NCBI RefSeq assembly: GCF_051622035.1
Contig: NC_135365.1
Location: 16,596,001 to 16,660,000 of the forward strand
Length of the DNA: 64,000 nucleotides
Origin: Arctopsyche grandis
Lineage: Eukaryota > Arthropoda > Insecta > Trichoptera > Hydropsychidae
Reading direction: 5' to 3'
The notes under the pieces are model-generated. The model made no database searches. It saw nothing but the letters and a program-made list of their open reading frames with translations, and had not been told where the DNA came from. Made by a program: the position numbers and the translations under genes. Position 1 is the first letter of the stretch. Each line of letters opens with the position of its first letter. This document shows positions 31,871 through 43,452 of this stretch, in pieces.

Positions 31871-33155
31871 TTAACACATACTTAAAGCCCGTAATGAAAT
31901 CAGGGTTATTTAAATTTAAAATAAAGTATATAAAGTAAAAAGCTCAAGTAAATTATGGTGCTTCCTCATATTAAACATGTACTGATTTTGCTATAATCAA
32001 AGACAAATACTGCTTTCGTAAAGTAATCTTTTCAAAAATGTTTCAGGCGGGTGGAAAAGATTAAAAATAATCTAAGATTATACTTACAAACCTTATGAAG
32101 TCTTTATGGCATTAGTCACATTACTTTTTCGTTTATATTTATTAATTATAGTTTGGTGTTCGTTTAAATAATATCAAATTTGAAAATTATATTGATTACT
32201 TCAAGTCGAAAACAAATGAATTTTGTTATTACACGTATACAAGAAAATGGCTAGCGTATAACGTAAGTATGTACACGGTTCTAAAATAATTTAAATATAA
32301 TCGTTTTATATAGGCAGATTGGATTAAATACTTAATAAGTTTAGTGCCCATGATTTATCAAACTAAAACACGCGTACTTTGCCTTCAAAGATTTGATTCA
32401 CGGACGATAATATTCGCAATGGTTGTATACTGAGAACGGTAAAACTTTAACGGGCAACCATAATGCTATATGTAATGTATTATAATAATGCGAATTTACT
32501 ATAAAATAATAATTTAAAAAATATCAATCTAGTGGTGCAATAGTCTAGTACGCGTCTTGCGTGCGAAACCGGTCTCTCGCAAATTGAGTGAAGTAATTTA
32601 AATAAAACGCGCTATTTAAATAAAACGTCGAAACGTATTATTTAAATTGTAATACTATTTTGTGGAAGTCTTTTGATTAATTTGTGATCTAATTGCGTTA
32701 AGTGGTTATTATTTTTTATGTCAATTTGACTTTGAACGTTTTGATCCGTTTCTCGTTAACTAAATTTGAATAAAAAAATTTTAAAACAATTGAATGTGAA
32801 ATATAATAATATTTTTTTTATATATATAAGTATCCGATGGTTATGAATATTCTTATTTATTAAATTTAATGACATAATTCATACGTACATATGTTAATAA
32901 ATGTACATATATTATTGTTGGGATACGTTTAATTGTTTCCGTGAAGAGTGGAAGTTTTCAATTATATTATTTATTTTTCAATAAAGGTGATTCATGGAAA
33001 TATGAATATGAAATGTTGATTTGAATATAAATAAATCTATGCAGCACGTGGAAAAACTGATTATTTTGATAAAATCTGTGTTCGTGTTCGTGATTCGTTT
33101 GGTTTGATTTTAATGAAATCAATATTCGAATTTGCTGATATTATAAAATACTTTA
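31871..33155. other. AT-rich non-genic sequence with a tRNA-like patch at about 32528-32590
   Basis: AGTGGTGCAATAGTCTAGTA and the following CGTCTTGCGTGCGAAACC resemble a box-A-like start and part of a tRNA-derived head. No box B or cloverleaf could be made out, so no tRNA is called. Confidence 0.3.
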
Positions 33156-33159
33156 ATCG

Positions 33160-33270
33160 TTTGTAATTGGCCTGGAAAGCGCATTGGGTATATGTATCTG
33201 TTAGGTTTTCCTATTTGCATATACATTTGTATGTATGTATATGAATAAAATAAATAAAAAATAAAAGATA
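33160..33270 (+). mobile_element. SINE tail fragment, copy 8
   Basis: GTTTGTAATTGGCCTGGAAA, GCGCATTGGGTA, CTGTTAGGTTTTCC and an AATAAA-rich end match tail type a. The stem is partly decayed. Confidence 0.65.
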
Positions 33271-33381
33271 TAAATAACGGTTATGTAATAATTATTTTTA
33301 TAGATTGTAATTATAAATGTATACCATAGTGCTATATATTGTCTTAATTATACTTGTAATATTTCTCAAATATATATGTAT

Positions 33382-34062
33382 TGTTATGTCCTGACGGACC
33401 GGAGACACAAAAAATGATATCCGATTCACAAGCAGATCAATGTTTGATCTACGAGCAAACCAGATAAACACTTTTTGTTTCCGTAATAAAAAGTCACTTG
33501 TTTTTCTTATTAGTTAGAATTTATTATATTCTTTAATAATGTTTACAATATTAGCCTAAGAGATATTTATAGGCACCCTTTTATAAAAAGGTCCAGATCA
33601 CTTCGATGTTTTAAGTTTAAGTTGAAGTTAATGTTTATAAATGCTAGTTTTAAACAAAGGAATTTCACAAGGTTTTTCTAGGCTTTTCACAAGAGTTCAC
33701 AATTGTTTCACAAGAGTTTTCACAAGGGTTTTCACAAGGGTTTTCACTAGTAGAGTAGAGTAGTTATACGTGGTGTTGTCTGAGGTAATCTAACTTATCG
33801 GGGTTCGTGTATCCCCTTTTATACAAAATAGACGACGCCATTTCTTGTGTTATCTAAAGAATGTGGAATGTGGAATGTGTTGACCATTCACACAGTTCGT
33901 AATCCGATTCGTCTGGTGCGATCGTATGTGGTTATCTAAAGAATGTGCTGACGGTTCGCATGGTTCGTAATCTGATTCGTCTGGTGCGACCGTATGTGGT
34001 TATCGTTGGTGGAAAGCAGATAAGGCCTTCGTTATAAATATCAATGCTATGAGGTCATAACA
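33382..34062 (-). mobile_element. Solo LTR of an LTR retrotransposon
   Basis: The 681-bp segment begins TGTTATGTCC and ends GGTCATAACA, so its ends are inverted TGTTATG/CATAACA. GTAT flanks it on both sides (33378-33381 and 34063-34066), a 4-bp duplication. Read on the minus strand, a TATA-like TTTTTATAAAAGG (near 33587) precedes an AATAAA (near 33530), which is the order expected in an LTR. Inside are a run of TTTTCACAAGGG repeats and a duplicated block of about 65 bp (GTAATCYGATTCGTCTGGTG near 33899 and 33967). No internal region is present, as after LTR-LTR recombination. Confidence 0.8.
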
Positions 34063-34078
34063 GTATGTACATATATGC

Positions 34079-34448
34079 GGGTTTGGTGCATCCGCTCTAA
34101 AATCGCCAGATTAACAGAACGGCAGCTTTAAACGTAATTCTCGTTTTCTCGAATGATAGATTGCACATCAGATGACGAGTAACCTTTCGATGTGCACAGA
34201 TGCAATTATTAAAATTGAGTTGGCAAGATTCGGAACTTATCGAATCTTCCCGTATTATACTCGCCTGAAAGATCCTACTCAATTTTAATAATTACCATTT
34301 TAATAATTGCATCTGTGCACATCGAAAGGTTACCCGTCATCTGATGTGCAATCTATCATTCGAGAAGACGAGAATTGCATTTAAAGCAGCCGTCCGTTAA
34401 TCTGTCGTTCAATTTGTCTGGCGATTTTAGAGCGGATGCACCGCATCC
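34079..34448. mobile_element. 370-bp foldback element (family A), complete copy
   Basis: The left arm GGGTTTGGTGCATCCGC and right arm GCGGATGCACCGCATCC extend inward for about 150 bp with few mismatches. The 9-bp CATATATGC lies on both sides (34070-34078 and 34449-34457). It sits 16 bp from the solo LTR. No coding capacity. TSD length and long arms resemble Mutator-like or foldback elements. Confidence 0.88.
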
Positions 34449-34457
34449 CATATATGC

Positions 34458-35712
34458 ACATATGTAGATGAAGTAATGGGTTTGTCACAACCGATTTTGT
34501 TGTTGTTGTTGTTGTTTTTTCTCTCTATTTTATTTTCGACATTCTGGCGTATTGGCACCTCCTGTATTGGCACCACAATGGTCGAAACATTAAATAAATA
34601 CTGTCAGTAAACTGTCGATGTGAATTTCAACTATTTTATCAGCGATGGATGTACCTATACATACATACATACATAATTTTCAATAATCATTGAGAAGTTC
34701 GAATACATTTTTCGATTCCGACCACTATTTGATTTAACGACCGTTTAACGCATCGATTTTTTTAATGAAAATTTGAATCCACCCTCCAAATTTCTTCTGC
34801 CGCACAAACCGTGTCATCATGGCTCTGTATCCAGCTCCATGTATGTACATATGTATATGTATGCCAACAATTATACACACCGATAGAAACACAGCCAGGG
34901 TCGATAGCACATCGACAGCTACAAAAGCCTGACGATACAAGCTCGTTGGGCCATTGTGAGCTCGCTTTCGCAGATCATAAGCTCGACAGCGTCACGCGAG
35001 ATCCGAGTGCTTCGTCGATAGCCATCGTCTCATGGTGGAAACTCAGGCTCTTCCACTGTTGCGACTGAAGTTTAATTAACTTTGCTAATTAATTCTCACA
35101 CGCTCCGAAAATGAGTTCTGCAATGTTACCGAAAACATTGTTATCGCGAGCGAGCGCGCAAAACGGCACGACACGTCTTACAACTCAATTACAAGGGAGG
35201 CCTCTCACTCGCCCTCCGCACCCGCCCGCCCACCCACCCTTTAACGTATAGTCACCCATCTAAATAATGCCCTTCGCAGTCGACGAGATATGATTTAAAT
35301 ACCAATTACGGCTAAATATCATCACGCCTCAGCGAGCTCCTGCAAACGTCTCTCTCTCTATCTCCCACTCTTCTAGTCACCCTTTCTCTCTCTGTCGAGT
35401 CGAGATGAAACCGAGCTGGTGTGATTGATGAGCGAAGTGAGATGCGTCAAATTAATAATATTCGAACATGACGAAGAAGTCGGTGAAAGTTTGCCGTTTT
35501 GAATCCTGAGGTTTGTGGTTGTGAATTTTTTCGTCGAATTGTTATGCATGTACATATTATGTGCATATGGACTTTGGGGTTAGGGTATATCGAAAACAGC
35601 GAATTTTTGAATTTGGAAATACTTTTAGTTGGCAAATATGTTTTGTCTCATGGGGAATCCTTTAAAATAATATAAAAATGTAAAAAAATATATTTGCCCT
35701 GCCACTACTAGC
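34458..35712. other. Non-genic stretch with a GC-richer island at about 34900-35420
   Basis: A (GTT)n run lies at 34498-34517. The island holds CCCGCCCGCCCACCCACCC near 35223 and TCTCTCTCT runs, and is unique in the window. Overlapping short frames on both strands have no motif. No gene is called. Confidence 0.3.
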
Positions 35713-35714
35713 AC

Positions 35715-36360
35715 GGTTCTAGGACACTTACCCCTGGACACATACCCCCCCCCCGGACATATACCCCCGGTCAAAAACTCCCTGGACATTAACCCCCCCG
35801 AAAAGCCGACCCCCCCCGTCATGGATAAAAATATTTTATAAAAATTGACAGGATCTTTAGAAAAAAGTCAATATCAATGCTAATTTATTTTACCCAGAAA
35901 AATAAAGATTTATAAATATAGATATTAGAAATACATACATATATCAGATTTTTTATAAATAATCAATAATCAATAATAAAAAATCTAAGTCTAAAAATAT
36001 TTAAAGTATAGTAATAATAATATAACAATAATATATATGTATGTACTTCTATTTAAGTCTTTTAAATTGATATTTATTCTATTTACTACAATAAATTCAA
36101 ATTAAATATTGTATATAAATTGAAATTCAATATGCTCTACCACACTCAATTTATTCTTATTTATTACTTTACTTTATTATTAATTATTAATTATTTATTA
36201 CTATTTTTAAACAATTTTAATCTATGGTGGGGGTTATTTGCACGGGGGGTTAATGTCCAGGAGGTTTTTTATCGGGGGTATGTGTCCGGGGGGTATGTGT
36301 CCGGGGGGTAAGTGTCCGGGGGGTATGTGTCCAGGGGGTACATGTTCGCATACCCAATAG
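35715..36360. mobile_element. Foldback element with C/G-rich tandem-repeat arms
   Basis: The left arm (35717-35825) consists of units like GGACACATACCCCC followed by GTCAAAAACTCCCTGGACAT. The right arm (36227-36345) is their inverse: GGGGGTATGTGTCCG four times after ATGTCCAGGAGG. The 400-bp core is AT-rich and non-coding. TAGCAC occurs just outside both arms, a possible but weak target duplication. Confidence 0.65.
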
Positions 36361-38170
36361 CACATACGTATGTATAAGTTTGTGACATTCGTAAATTTTA
36401 CCGATGTTTCAAGGTTTTCTTATAACTTAAGCTCAGTTTTAGTAGTTCATGTTTTTCAATTCACCTTATAATATAGTTGGAATAATTTTACATTAAAAAA
36501 ATTCATATGGGATGTTTTTCCACAATGCCAAGGTACGAAAAATAATCTGAAACTGTGTCGTGCGTACCTTCAACGCCAATATTAGCGCGCTCTAGTCCAT
36601 TGTCGATGTTCCTTAAATATCTTTTATCACGTCTCAATAGACAAAATAGCGTAGGGAGGCCGCACTCATCCTGAAAATGGCCTCAAAGTGAGGTATGTGT
36701 TCTTTTACAAACACGCTGCAACCTCTTGGTAGCCTAAAGAGAGCACGGTAAAAGCTATTGTATTGTACTTTTATGCTTTTTATTGTGTCCTATTTGTATT
36801 CCATCGATAGTTTTCTAGTGTAAAGGACAGAAATAATTTTAAATTGAAATTTTAAAATTAAATAAAAATAATGGGGAGCTATTGATTGAGAAGTTGACTG
36901 AATCGTCATAATCCTAATAATTTTTTTAAAATATACATATATGTTTTTTTAATTTTTTTTACGTATGTATTGTATGTAGGTTTTTTTTTTAATTTAACTG
37001 TTTTCATTTATTGAATTATAACATTGTATATGTACATATTTAAACGTCGTTGAAATTTTTTTATTATTTATTATATAAATTAAATATTGTTACAGTGGAA
37101 ATGAAAGCTAGATAATTACAAATAGTGACGATGATCAAGGTAGTCAAATTAGTTTGCACGACGCACCCTATTAAAGGTAAGCGAACAGTTATATTTTTAA
37201 TGTATTTTTTAAATAATAAATTATTTTTGTGTATATTTTATTATTTTACTGAATTTATGTATGTTTGAAATTCGTTACTTATGTTTATCGACCAATCAGT
37301 AAGCGTTGATCTTTCTTTGTGTTCATCAAATTTTGAATGTGCTTTGAGCGTTCTTTGTTTTTACCCAATTAGTAATATATTGAAATAGTTTTGTGCCCGA
37401 AATGACACATCAATTAAAATAAAGTAATACGCATTATAATGATAAATACAACAACAATGAATAAAACAATACATGCGTGATTATTTAATGACGATCATCA
37501 ACAAACAGTTTTTTTTCTTGCGGATTTACCCCCTATACCGCTACGAATTAAGCACCATGCAAAAACTACGGCGCAAACTTCACAATTTGGGTTTATCGAT
37601 CAATCAGAGCTTAAAGATGTTATGCTCAATAAAAACAGTCGATTAGAGCACGCAATACAAACGTACATATATTCACAATTAATTACTTGCATCGTTGACC
37701 ATCCAAAACAGATGCTTATCGATAACGAATGATGTAAAGTATAACATAAAAGCCTGTCGGCACGCTTTGTTTCGTCACACTACACGGTAGATGGTATGTG
37801 ACACACACTACTTCACCATTTCCCGGGAAATTCGCGCGTTTTCTCGTCGCGTAGTACACGGAGCCGCCGCCGCAGCGACCCCGGATCGATTAATTAGCGA
37901 CGATTAGTTTAAGGAACCGGGGCCAATTACACGAAAAGGGCAGGGGCCCTTCGGTTAAGCGCCCTATCCTCCCCGTTCCCGAGAACCTTCCGGGACAGGC
38001 CCTCAAACCCTCGGAGATCCGGGCAAACACGGCGCGAGAGCGTAATCTGCGGCCGTTTCTCGTTATCCGTCGGCCGTGCTGTCGCTGGATCAACACGATG
38101 ACAAATATTCCAATTTTAATAGAATCTGAAATTGCGGCTCGAGCGATTCGGCGATTGTTAAATTACGATG
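36361..38170. other. Non-genic stretch with a strong GC-rich island at about 37790-38160
   Basis: The island contains GAGCCGCCGCCGCAGCGAC, CAGGGGCCCTTCGG and AATTAGCGACGATTAG. It is the most GC-rich unique part of the window. A minus-strand frame of 68 codons covers it, but without an ATG or a motif. It could be a conserved regulatory element or an untranslated exon; the sequence alone does not decide. Confidence 0.35.
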
Positions 38171-40699
38171 AATTTTTCATTTGGCGTTTATATGTATCTC
38201 AAACAACTGCAATGGAGCTACTACATGTATATTGGGAGATTTGAATGGGTCATTCGGAATGTTCTTGATAAACAGTTTGGATAGGGATGAATTTGTGTTT
38301 GTATTTAATGTAGTAATTTTTTTCAAATTTGTGGCTTTTTGCATGTTTTTACTTTATCTATGTTATTTATATGTGGATGTAGCGTTTTTAAGCAACGCAA
38401 ATGTGAATTAATCTACTGTTTCATTCGTTCCTTTTTGGAACTACCTCTCTCAATGTAGGAATTTATATTTTATTAGTAGCCTGTGTGCACTCGGTAAAAT
38501 ATCTCAATTCAGATCGCGATCAATTCGAACCAGATCGCGACGCGTTGCAACCCCCGCTATAGGAATTTCCGATGTATTAACAAATATTGTACCTTAATTT
38601 TTATCACTATATTATATTATATTTGCTGGCATTTTACATTAAACGTATTTATATAAATAAATGTGTAGCACCTTTTCGCACGAAATAATTGTAAGACGAC
38701 AAAACATATGTACCTACATACATATCATGCGAAATAACACAAAAGTAAAATGATTGATTGTAAATGGAAATACTTTTTTTTCTTTTCTTTTTAAGCGTTT
38801 ACTGGAGAAAACAAGCCCTCAAATAATTTATCCGGTTGATAAAATTGAAATGTAACATTTAAAAGGAAAATATATACATGTACATATGTACATATATGTA
38901 TGTATATATTCCTTTCTATATGTATATAATTTAAAGACATTTTACTTTTGGCTTTTGCGGTTATGTCAGCGCGACATTTTCATTCGTGGAATTTTCGTTC
39001 GCGGCATTGTCGGCGCGGCATTGTCGTTCGCGGTTTTGATGGGGTGACCTCGCAGTATTTCATTTTTTGTATCGCGACGTAGTGTCAGTATTTTTATTTT
39101 CTGCGCACAATATTACCTCTTTAGTGTTTTCATCACTTATAAAAGCAAAATTTTGTACTGAAGAACGTGAATGTTGACATACATACATATGTAGTAGGGG
39201 CTGCTATTTAAAATATAGTAATAATATTGTAACGAAAATAAAATGTAACTTATATAAATAACACATATTATATAAGTTACAAAACAATATTATATGTACA
39301 TTTACATAATAAACAGTTTCCATAAATACATCGCGTATACTCATTCTGGAGGACAACTTTTGTTCAAATAATAAACAAATCCGGCAAAACATGTTTTTGG
39401 ATATTGAAAATCTAACATACGATAGAAGGATTTTGTATATAATATGAAATACGCGTATTTTATATACATAGTACATATTTATGTACTACTCTCAAAATTT
39501 AATATCGGTTCTTTAACAAACAAATATAATGTGTACATGTGTGTTTTCACTAACAATTCACGACGTTATGATATGTACATATGTCTATATTTTATTTGTC
39601 GGTAATACTGTTGTACATACTATACATGCACATACCTACATAGTATATTATACATAAATTCTAAAATAGTTTTGAGCGTGCGTGTGCGTGTTCGAAAGGT
39701 TAAAAACGAATCAAACCTCGGGTTTATACCCTCGGAACACGTATCAAACTACCCTAGAGTCCCCTAGTCGAGTGAATTTTAAACAAAATTATTGCATTAA
39801 CAAGTACAAGTGTTCTCTCCATCGCATCGGTCGAGTTCAACGGGTGTGCGGCGCTTTTAAACTACAAATGGATCGGGAAACTTTCACTTTCTAAGCCGCA
39901 AAATTTTAGTGCCTCTGTTTCGAATGTTCGGTTTCAGAAACAATTCTACATATTATACATAATTTACTTACATATATTATCTATGTGTATTCATACGTAT
40001 ATGTATGTATGCATGTATGTACAGACACACACATATCCGATTGCCCGAATGATAAAGTGATTAAGCTTGGTGAGCTTTTAACCCCTTCCCCCGTTTGCCT
40101 TCTGTCGGGTAATAAATTAATAAATGTGTCATTACTTGGACTTATTCATAGTGGGGTATGAATTATATGTACTTTATACATATATGTAGAATATGAACTT
40201 TATATACATATGTATGTACATATAAAGATAGAAATAATGTGTTTCATCAAACTAAGGGTTGGTCGGTCTTAAGGTTTTGTAGTTGGGTATTTTGGATTGC
40301 TATTTAAATTCTTTTTGAGGTGAGGCTTTGATATTTTTTTGTAACTATTGACTGTTTCCAACAATGATAACATATAAAGCAAAATTTATATACTATAGAG
40401 TGAAAAAAGAAAAAGTTATAGGCGTTTAAACAATTAGAATTGGACATAGCGAGAGAGTGCCGAAAAGTGTCTATTACGATTATTTTTTTCCATCGTAATG
40501 GTGGACTTCATTTCTACATATATTGATGACCAAACCGAACAAAATGGAAAAGTTTGAAAACGATCGGATAAGAACCCAAATTTCGTCAGAGGAAAAAATT
40601 GAAAGTGAAGTAAGAAGAGGCTAGTAATAGTAAAAAAAATAGCGGCTTGGTAGTAGTTCTACTGAGTTTCAAACTGTCTAAATGCATATATGTACATAC

Positions 40700-40700
<1 letters not shown>
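38171..40700. other. Non-genic stretch
   Basis: A short tandem-like patch at 38970-39030 repeats CGCGGCATTGTCG. A GC-richer unique patch is at 39660-39900, with a 70-codon frame lacking motifs. Many TACATATGTA palindromes occur (38880-38905, 40200-40222). Confidence 0.3.

Positions 40701-40704
<4 letters not shown>

Positions 40705-40759
<55 letters not shown>
40705..40759. repeat. (TA)n microsatellite
   Basis: About 55 bases of alternating TA, preceded by TACATACATATG. Confidence 0.95.
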
Positions 40760-40762
<3 letters not shown>

Positions 40763-41155
40763 GCAATTTTTTCATTGCTAACTTTACCTGCAGATTTATG
40801 TCATCGACTCATTATATAGGTAGATTTTTCAAATTCGTATTACAGTCGATGTATGTTACTTAATGGCTTTTTTGATTGAATTCAATGGTATAATCTTTGT
40901 TGATTTGTTGGTTGAGCACAGTTTGCTAATATTTTATTATTAATGAAAAATATAGAAAATTAAATATAGAAAAAAAAGTCAGGATATAATTTTATGAATG
41001 TTTTTAAACAAAAATCATAATTTGCAACGCATCAGGAGCATTATATATACTTTTATTTTTATTATTAGATATTATGCTTTGCTTTTGTATTTTTATTAAT
41101 TTATTTACATACACTTGGGAAAGGTGACATATGTAGCTGATGCACCCAATTTAAT
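40760..41155. other. AT-rich non-genic sequence
   Basis: No repeat or frame of note recognised. Confidence 0.3.
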
Positions 41156-41159
41156 ATTT

Positions 41160-41556
41160 TCTCAAGACGCCGTTATCGGGGTGCCCCTGAGTGATATCTG
41201 TGGTATTAAACTTGTACATATGTATGTATATAAATTTATAGATTAACAATTTTTAAATCATATACAAATCGTGGTGACATAGTGTAATGGTTTTTGCCAA
41301 TTACACTATGTCACCACGAACCGTTTCACCAATGAAATTTCAACAATGGAGGAACCGTTTCAACAATTAAATGAGATAAATTGGAAAGCTCTGATTGGAA
41401 CCAATCAAACTGGATTCACAAATACCAGTCTGACCAGTAGCACTACAGACAATACTCGGAATAAATTATTTTCAATCGAGGTCAACCCCGGGATCGAATC
41501 CGGCAATCCCGTAGTGGTTTGCATTACGCAACCATCAAGCCATGCTGATGACTAAT
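41160..41556 (-). mobile_element. SINE, copy 9 (with 19-bp palindrome)
   Basis: On the minus strand: head with GGATTCGATCCCGG (box B), then GACCTCGATTGAAAATAATT, GTAGTGCTACTGGTCAGAC, the body, and a decayed c-like tail (CAGGGGCACCCCGATAACG). A 19-bp perfect inverted repeat (41270-41288 with 41300-41318, 11-nt loop) sits where the body normally reads TTGGC...CACCACTAT. The plus-strand 69-codon frame at 41346-41555 is antisense SINE sequence, not a gene. Confidence 0.8.
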
Positions 41557-42235
41557 TGTTCTCAAAATAGTATGTATGCAGCCCATGTTCAAATGAATAC
41601 ATATCATTTATGCGTTCTGCTAAGTACGAAATAATGTTTTTTATTGAATGCTAGAATACTTATTTTTAAAGACTAGTTTTTTTTTTAAATTAAAAATGCA
41701 CACAATTTCATGCTGCAATCAGTAAGTTGTCTGTAGACGGACAATGCGCTAAAATTGCATACTTCAGAAATGAAATTGAATAGAACTGAGCGACGAAGTG
41801 GGGACGCAATCAGCGCACAGTGAAATGACGCCTGCAAGCACGACTTTCCAATTCTTCCAGGTGATGTATGCTAAAAATCGGTAATGCGATTTTCACAATG
41901 GTTTTTCCGAGGCTGTGAACAGCTTCCGTGTGACTCGTTTCGCTTTTCAGCGCACCTTTCTCCCCATCTCCCCCTGGTCTATAAATTTGCACCGCTAAAA
42001 CGTCCGAAGTTTTGCGAACAAACCCCTAGACAGCGTTGGATTTTTCAATTTGAATAAACGAAATCGAGTATTTAACCTGTTGATGAATTGTCGGATCGCA
42101 CCGGAGGAGGCATAGCGTTTCTTGAAATGTAGCGCCCGTATAAAACTACTAACCGGTTCATATTAAAACACTGCGTAAGTGAATCGCTTAAAATAAAAAA
42201 AATAAAAATGTAGTGTGTGTATTACGTTTCTGTGG
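41557..42235. other. Non-genic sequence, GC-richer at 41720-42130
   Basis: Unique in the window. A minus-strand frame of 60 codons has no motif. No gene is called. Confidence 0.28.
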
Positions 42236-42239
42236 TATT

Positions 42240-42425
42240 GTAACATGGGAACATGAGAGAGAGAGTATCCACTGTCTAAGTTAATTCGTGGGTGAACAAT
42301 AGAGACTACGAATCAGGCTAACGGGACTCGAACCAAGTGCCCGAACCAAGGATACGCTGGAGTTCTCACAGAATAATAGACTCACTACGGTAGACCTTTA
42401 CGTGCTTAGACTATAGATACATACA
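42240..42425 (-). repeat. Possible second tRNA-derived repeat
   Basis: Read on the minus strand, ACTTGGTTCGAGTCCCGTTA contains a good box-B sequence (GGTTCGAGTCC), followed by AGCCTGATTCGTAG. A clear box A is not visible, and no second copy was noticed. Confidence 0.35.
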
Positions 42426-42660
42426 TGGACCGGGGAAGCTCTGGTGTGCAACTTGTCGTTTATAAAGAGGTAAACACGGTAGATCAGATTATTATAGAGT
42501 GAGCGGCGGATCCGTGTGGACCTCTTAAATCGTTGAATAAATGCTTTGAAGCGACTTTGGCCTTCCATTTGGATCCTGAACCCACTCCTACGCAACAGTA
42601 TCATTACAGTATTGCCCCAAGGCGACATATTTGGCCAAATTTGTGTACATATGTACCTCC
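42426..42660. repeat. Dispersed repeat fragment related to positions 1-280
   Basis: TTGAATAAATGCTTTGAAGC, TTGGATCCTGAACCCACTCC and TACGCAACA match 203-275 with mismatches. Nothing recognisable is encoded. Confidence 0.45.
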
Positions 42661-43230
42661 TATATATAAACTAGTGTTGTGCCCGTTGATTTCAGAAAGT
42701 AATTGATACACGAATTAAAATAAAGTTATATGTTATATATAAATATAATGTAAGGTGATGTATTGATGAAGTTGAGTGCGCGCATTACACGCTCACCATT
42801 CCAACCCGTTCACCCATTCGAAATGATGAATGAATGAATGTGTGTGTTTTTGTGGATGTTTGTGTATGCATCTATTATTATTATTAAACACTCATACACC
42901 GATATATCGCGTACACCGACTTAATTTATGTGCATAAATTAACTCGGAATAACAAAAGTGGATGCTTAAAATGCACTCATTGTGTCGTCGTTATTTAATT
43001 GGTCAAACGTTAAGTGGTCCACGTAAAACACTTCACGCTGGTTGGTTGTGGGCCTCGTTTACGTGTATTTCATTTTTAAATATCTCTAGGCACAACATAT
43101 ACGTACTTCTGGTATTATAAAATTTGTTTTTTTGATATCTCCATACTTGTTGATGCACCGCACATACCCACAAACAAACATAAATCGCGTCCGTTTATAT
43201 ATATATGTATATTATTATAAATTTGAAATT
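42661..43230. other. Non-genic sequence
   Basis: AT-rich with some TGTGTG and GAATGAATG runs near 42826-42850. No gene seen. Confidence 0.3.
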
Positions 43231-43235
43231 AAATT

Positions 43236-43452
43236 TAAATAGTGGTGACAAATTAAGGTAGGTGGCCAATTTGATAGCAACCATTTTAACAATGAAAATT
43301 AGATAGATTTCAAAGATTGCAAACTTTCATAGGAAACGATCAACCTGGTGTTACATTTATCCAAGCTTTGTCCAGCAACACTGGACCAGGACTCGAACTC
43401 GTGACCCCTCAGTTGTGAAGATACGCATATCACAGCTGGAGTTCACGGACTC
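43236..43452 (-). mobile_element. SINE, copy 10
   Basis: TAGTGGTGACA, ACAATGAAAATTAGATAGATTT, AGGAAACGATCAACCTGG and CACTGGACCAGGACTCGAAC match the family on the minus strand. The tail is missing. Confidence 0.75.

Noticed and set aside
32528..32590. tRNA gene
   Set aside because: Box-A-like start only. No box B and no cloverleaf could be drawn.
33700..33750. CRISPR-like array (TTTTCACAAGGG repeats)
   Set aside because: Repeats are short, without spacers, and lie inside a eukaryotic solo LTR.
37890..38096. Arg-rich minus-strand frame in the GC-rich island
   Set aside because: No ATG start and no domain; Arg richness follows from GC-rich codons.
41346..41555. 69-codon frame similar to one at 63106-63288
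   Set aside because: Both are antisense SINE body sequence, not protein homology.
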